Source: JADGHX01 sp035760965
Lineage (GTDB): Bacteria; Pseudomonadota; Gammaproteobacteria; Steroidobacterales; Steroidobacteraceae
Direction: 5' to 3'
DNA: 38,728 bases
NCBI GenBank assembly: GCA_035760965.1
Contig: DASTRY010000093.1
Span: 1 to 38,728, forward strand
The translations under genes and the position numbers were made by a program. Below, in pieces: positions 38,124 to 38,728 of the stretch. Numbering within the stretch: the first letter of the stretch is position 1; every line of letters begins with the position of its first letter. A model generated the notes under the pieces. The model saw only the letters and a list, made by a program, of their open reading frames with translations, made no database searches and was not told where the DNA came from.

Positions 38124-38728
38124 TGGGAAGCCACTTCCCTGCCGAACGGCGCCGGGCCGATCGCACGACAGACCGCGACGGGATCGACTCACGCGCACCC
38201 GAACAGGGACTGCAGGAACAGTGTAGGGCTTCACCCCGACCACCTGTTCCTGCACCTGCAATCAGGGCTGCAGGTTGCATCGAGTATTCCGCCCACAGCG
38301 AGCCGTCTTCGCCGGGTGAAAGCATGATTTCGCCGAGCATGTCTCGGAGGATCGTGCGGGCCTTTGCCGCCGCTGCATGATCGCCGCCGAGGCCCTGGTC
38401 GATCTGCTCGCGGCACAGCTCGGCAGCTCGCGGCAGCATCGCCAGAACGCGCGCGTTCTCGCGCTCGGCCGGGCGCGCGTCGAGCAGTTCGCGGCGCTTG
38501 GTCTCAGCGCGTTCAATGGCGACCTGCAGTTCGTCCGGCGCGAGGTCCGGGTCGCCGGCTTTCAGGCGCTCGCGCAGTCTGGCGATGCGAGCGTCCAATT
38601 CCTCGACTTCACGCGGAAGCGTCTCCGCTCGCGCAGCCAGTTCCCTCGTCCGTTCCGCGTAGGCAGCGCGCATTTCGTTTGCCATCCGCTCCACGCGGTC
38701 CGGCGCGAGTAGATCACGGCGAACGCCG
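38077..38728 (-). CDS. Serine recombinase, C-terminal part (5' end outside window)
   Basis: The frame enters from the right edge and is the C-terminal end of a large serine site-specific recombinase. GVRRDLLAPDRVERMANEMRAAYAERTRELAARAETLPREVEELDARIARLRERLKAGDPDLAPDELQVAIERAETKRREL is the long coiled-coil that follows the zinc ribbon in this family. ARTILRDMLGEIMLSPGEDGSLWAEYSMQPAALIAGAGTGGRG is the typical closing strand-rich part. The catalytic serine domain lies outside the window. About 50 odd residues (Cys/Ser/Arg-rich) follow the family end and overlap the neighbouring gene, so the true C-terminus was probably changed by a frameshift. It marks the edge of an integrative element. Confidence 0.82.
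   Translation of the reverse strand, partial: GVRRDLLAPDRVERMANEMRAAYAERTRELAARAETLPREVEELDARIARLRERLKAGDPDLAPDELQVAIERAETKRRELLDARPAERENARVLAMLPRAAELCREQIDQGLGGDHAAAAKARTILRDMLGEIMLSPGEDGSLWAEYSMQPAALIAGAGTGGRGEALHCSCSPCSGARESIPSRSVVRSARRRSAGKWLPTKGTETAPARTGWFD

Noticed and set aside
1..38728. tRNA, rRNA or insertion-sequence transposase genes
   Set aside because: I found no cloverleaf with a TTCGANNC-type arm, no rRNA-like stretch and no transposase-like protein on either strand.

Overview
The window is a high-G+C, densely coded stretch of a bacterial chromosome, most likely from a Pseudomonadota (proteobacterial) organism. The support is a red-type (form IC) RuBisCO operon under a divergent LysR regulator, an SLC13/TrkA_C transporter, lipobox lipoproteins and the operon styles seen. 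I cannot place it to class. Both ends are cut by the window: cbbR runs off the left edge and a serine recombinase runs off the right edge.

Region 1 (1-8176) is a Calvin-Benson-Bassham module. cbbR is divergent from cbbL-cbbS-cbbX-cbbF-cbbP-cbbT, which encode RuBisCO large and small subunits, the red-type activase, fructose-1,6-bisphosphatase, phosphoribulokinase and transketolase. The genes are packed with 1-nt overlaps to 39-nt gaps, and two CbbR-type TNA-N7-TNA sites lie between cbbR and cbbL. The other cycle genes must lie elsewhere. Region 2 (8340-12440) holds a divergent LacI regulator and sugar-type MFS transporter, a bidirectional terminator, a small lipoprotein and a ParDE-like toxin-antitoxin pair. 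Region 3 (12441-20661) holds an archease-RtcB RNA ligase operon, a LysR/secreted-protein pair, a periplasmic set (di-haem oxidoreductase, sorbosone-dehydrogenase-like and SMP-30-like beta-propellers) and a stress-type protein.

Region 4 (20664-25024) holds an FAD oxidoreductase, a type I DAHP synthase and an SLC13 permease. In front of the DAHP synthase gene is an untracked 26-codon leader peptide with a run of Phe, Tyr and Trp codons. It is followed by competing antiterminator and terminator stems, a complete-looking ribosome-mediated attenuator that reads all three aromatic amino acids. This is the most striking regulatory system in the window.

Region 5 (25173-32154) contains a DegP-like lipoprotein protease with Gln/Thr-rich and collagen-like segments and a DUF4136-like lipoprotein. 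It also has a methyltransferase and an aromatic-ring FAD monooxygenase transcribed apart from each other. Between these two lie nine copies of a 20-21 bp tandem repeat and a separate palindrome. A small Calx-beta secreted protein follows.

Region 6 (32393-38728) has an arsR-arsI arsenic module, a malonyl-CoA synthetase (MatB-like), and an SRPBCC-ArsR operon with twin palindromic operators and a duplicated gene tail. It ends in a decaying zone: a PhyH-family pseudogene, an N-terminal DNA-methylase fragment, an unknown secreted protein and the end of a serine recombinase. This end looks like the margin of a mobile or degraded island.
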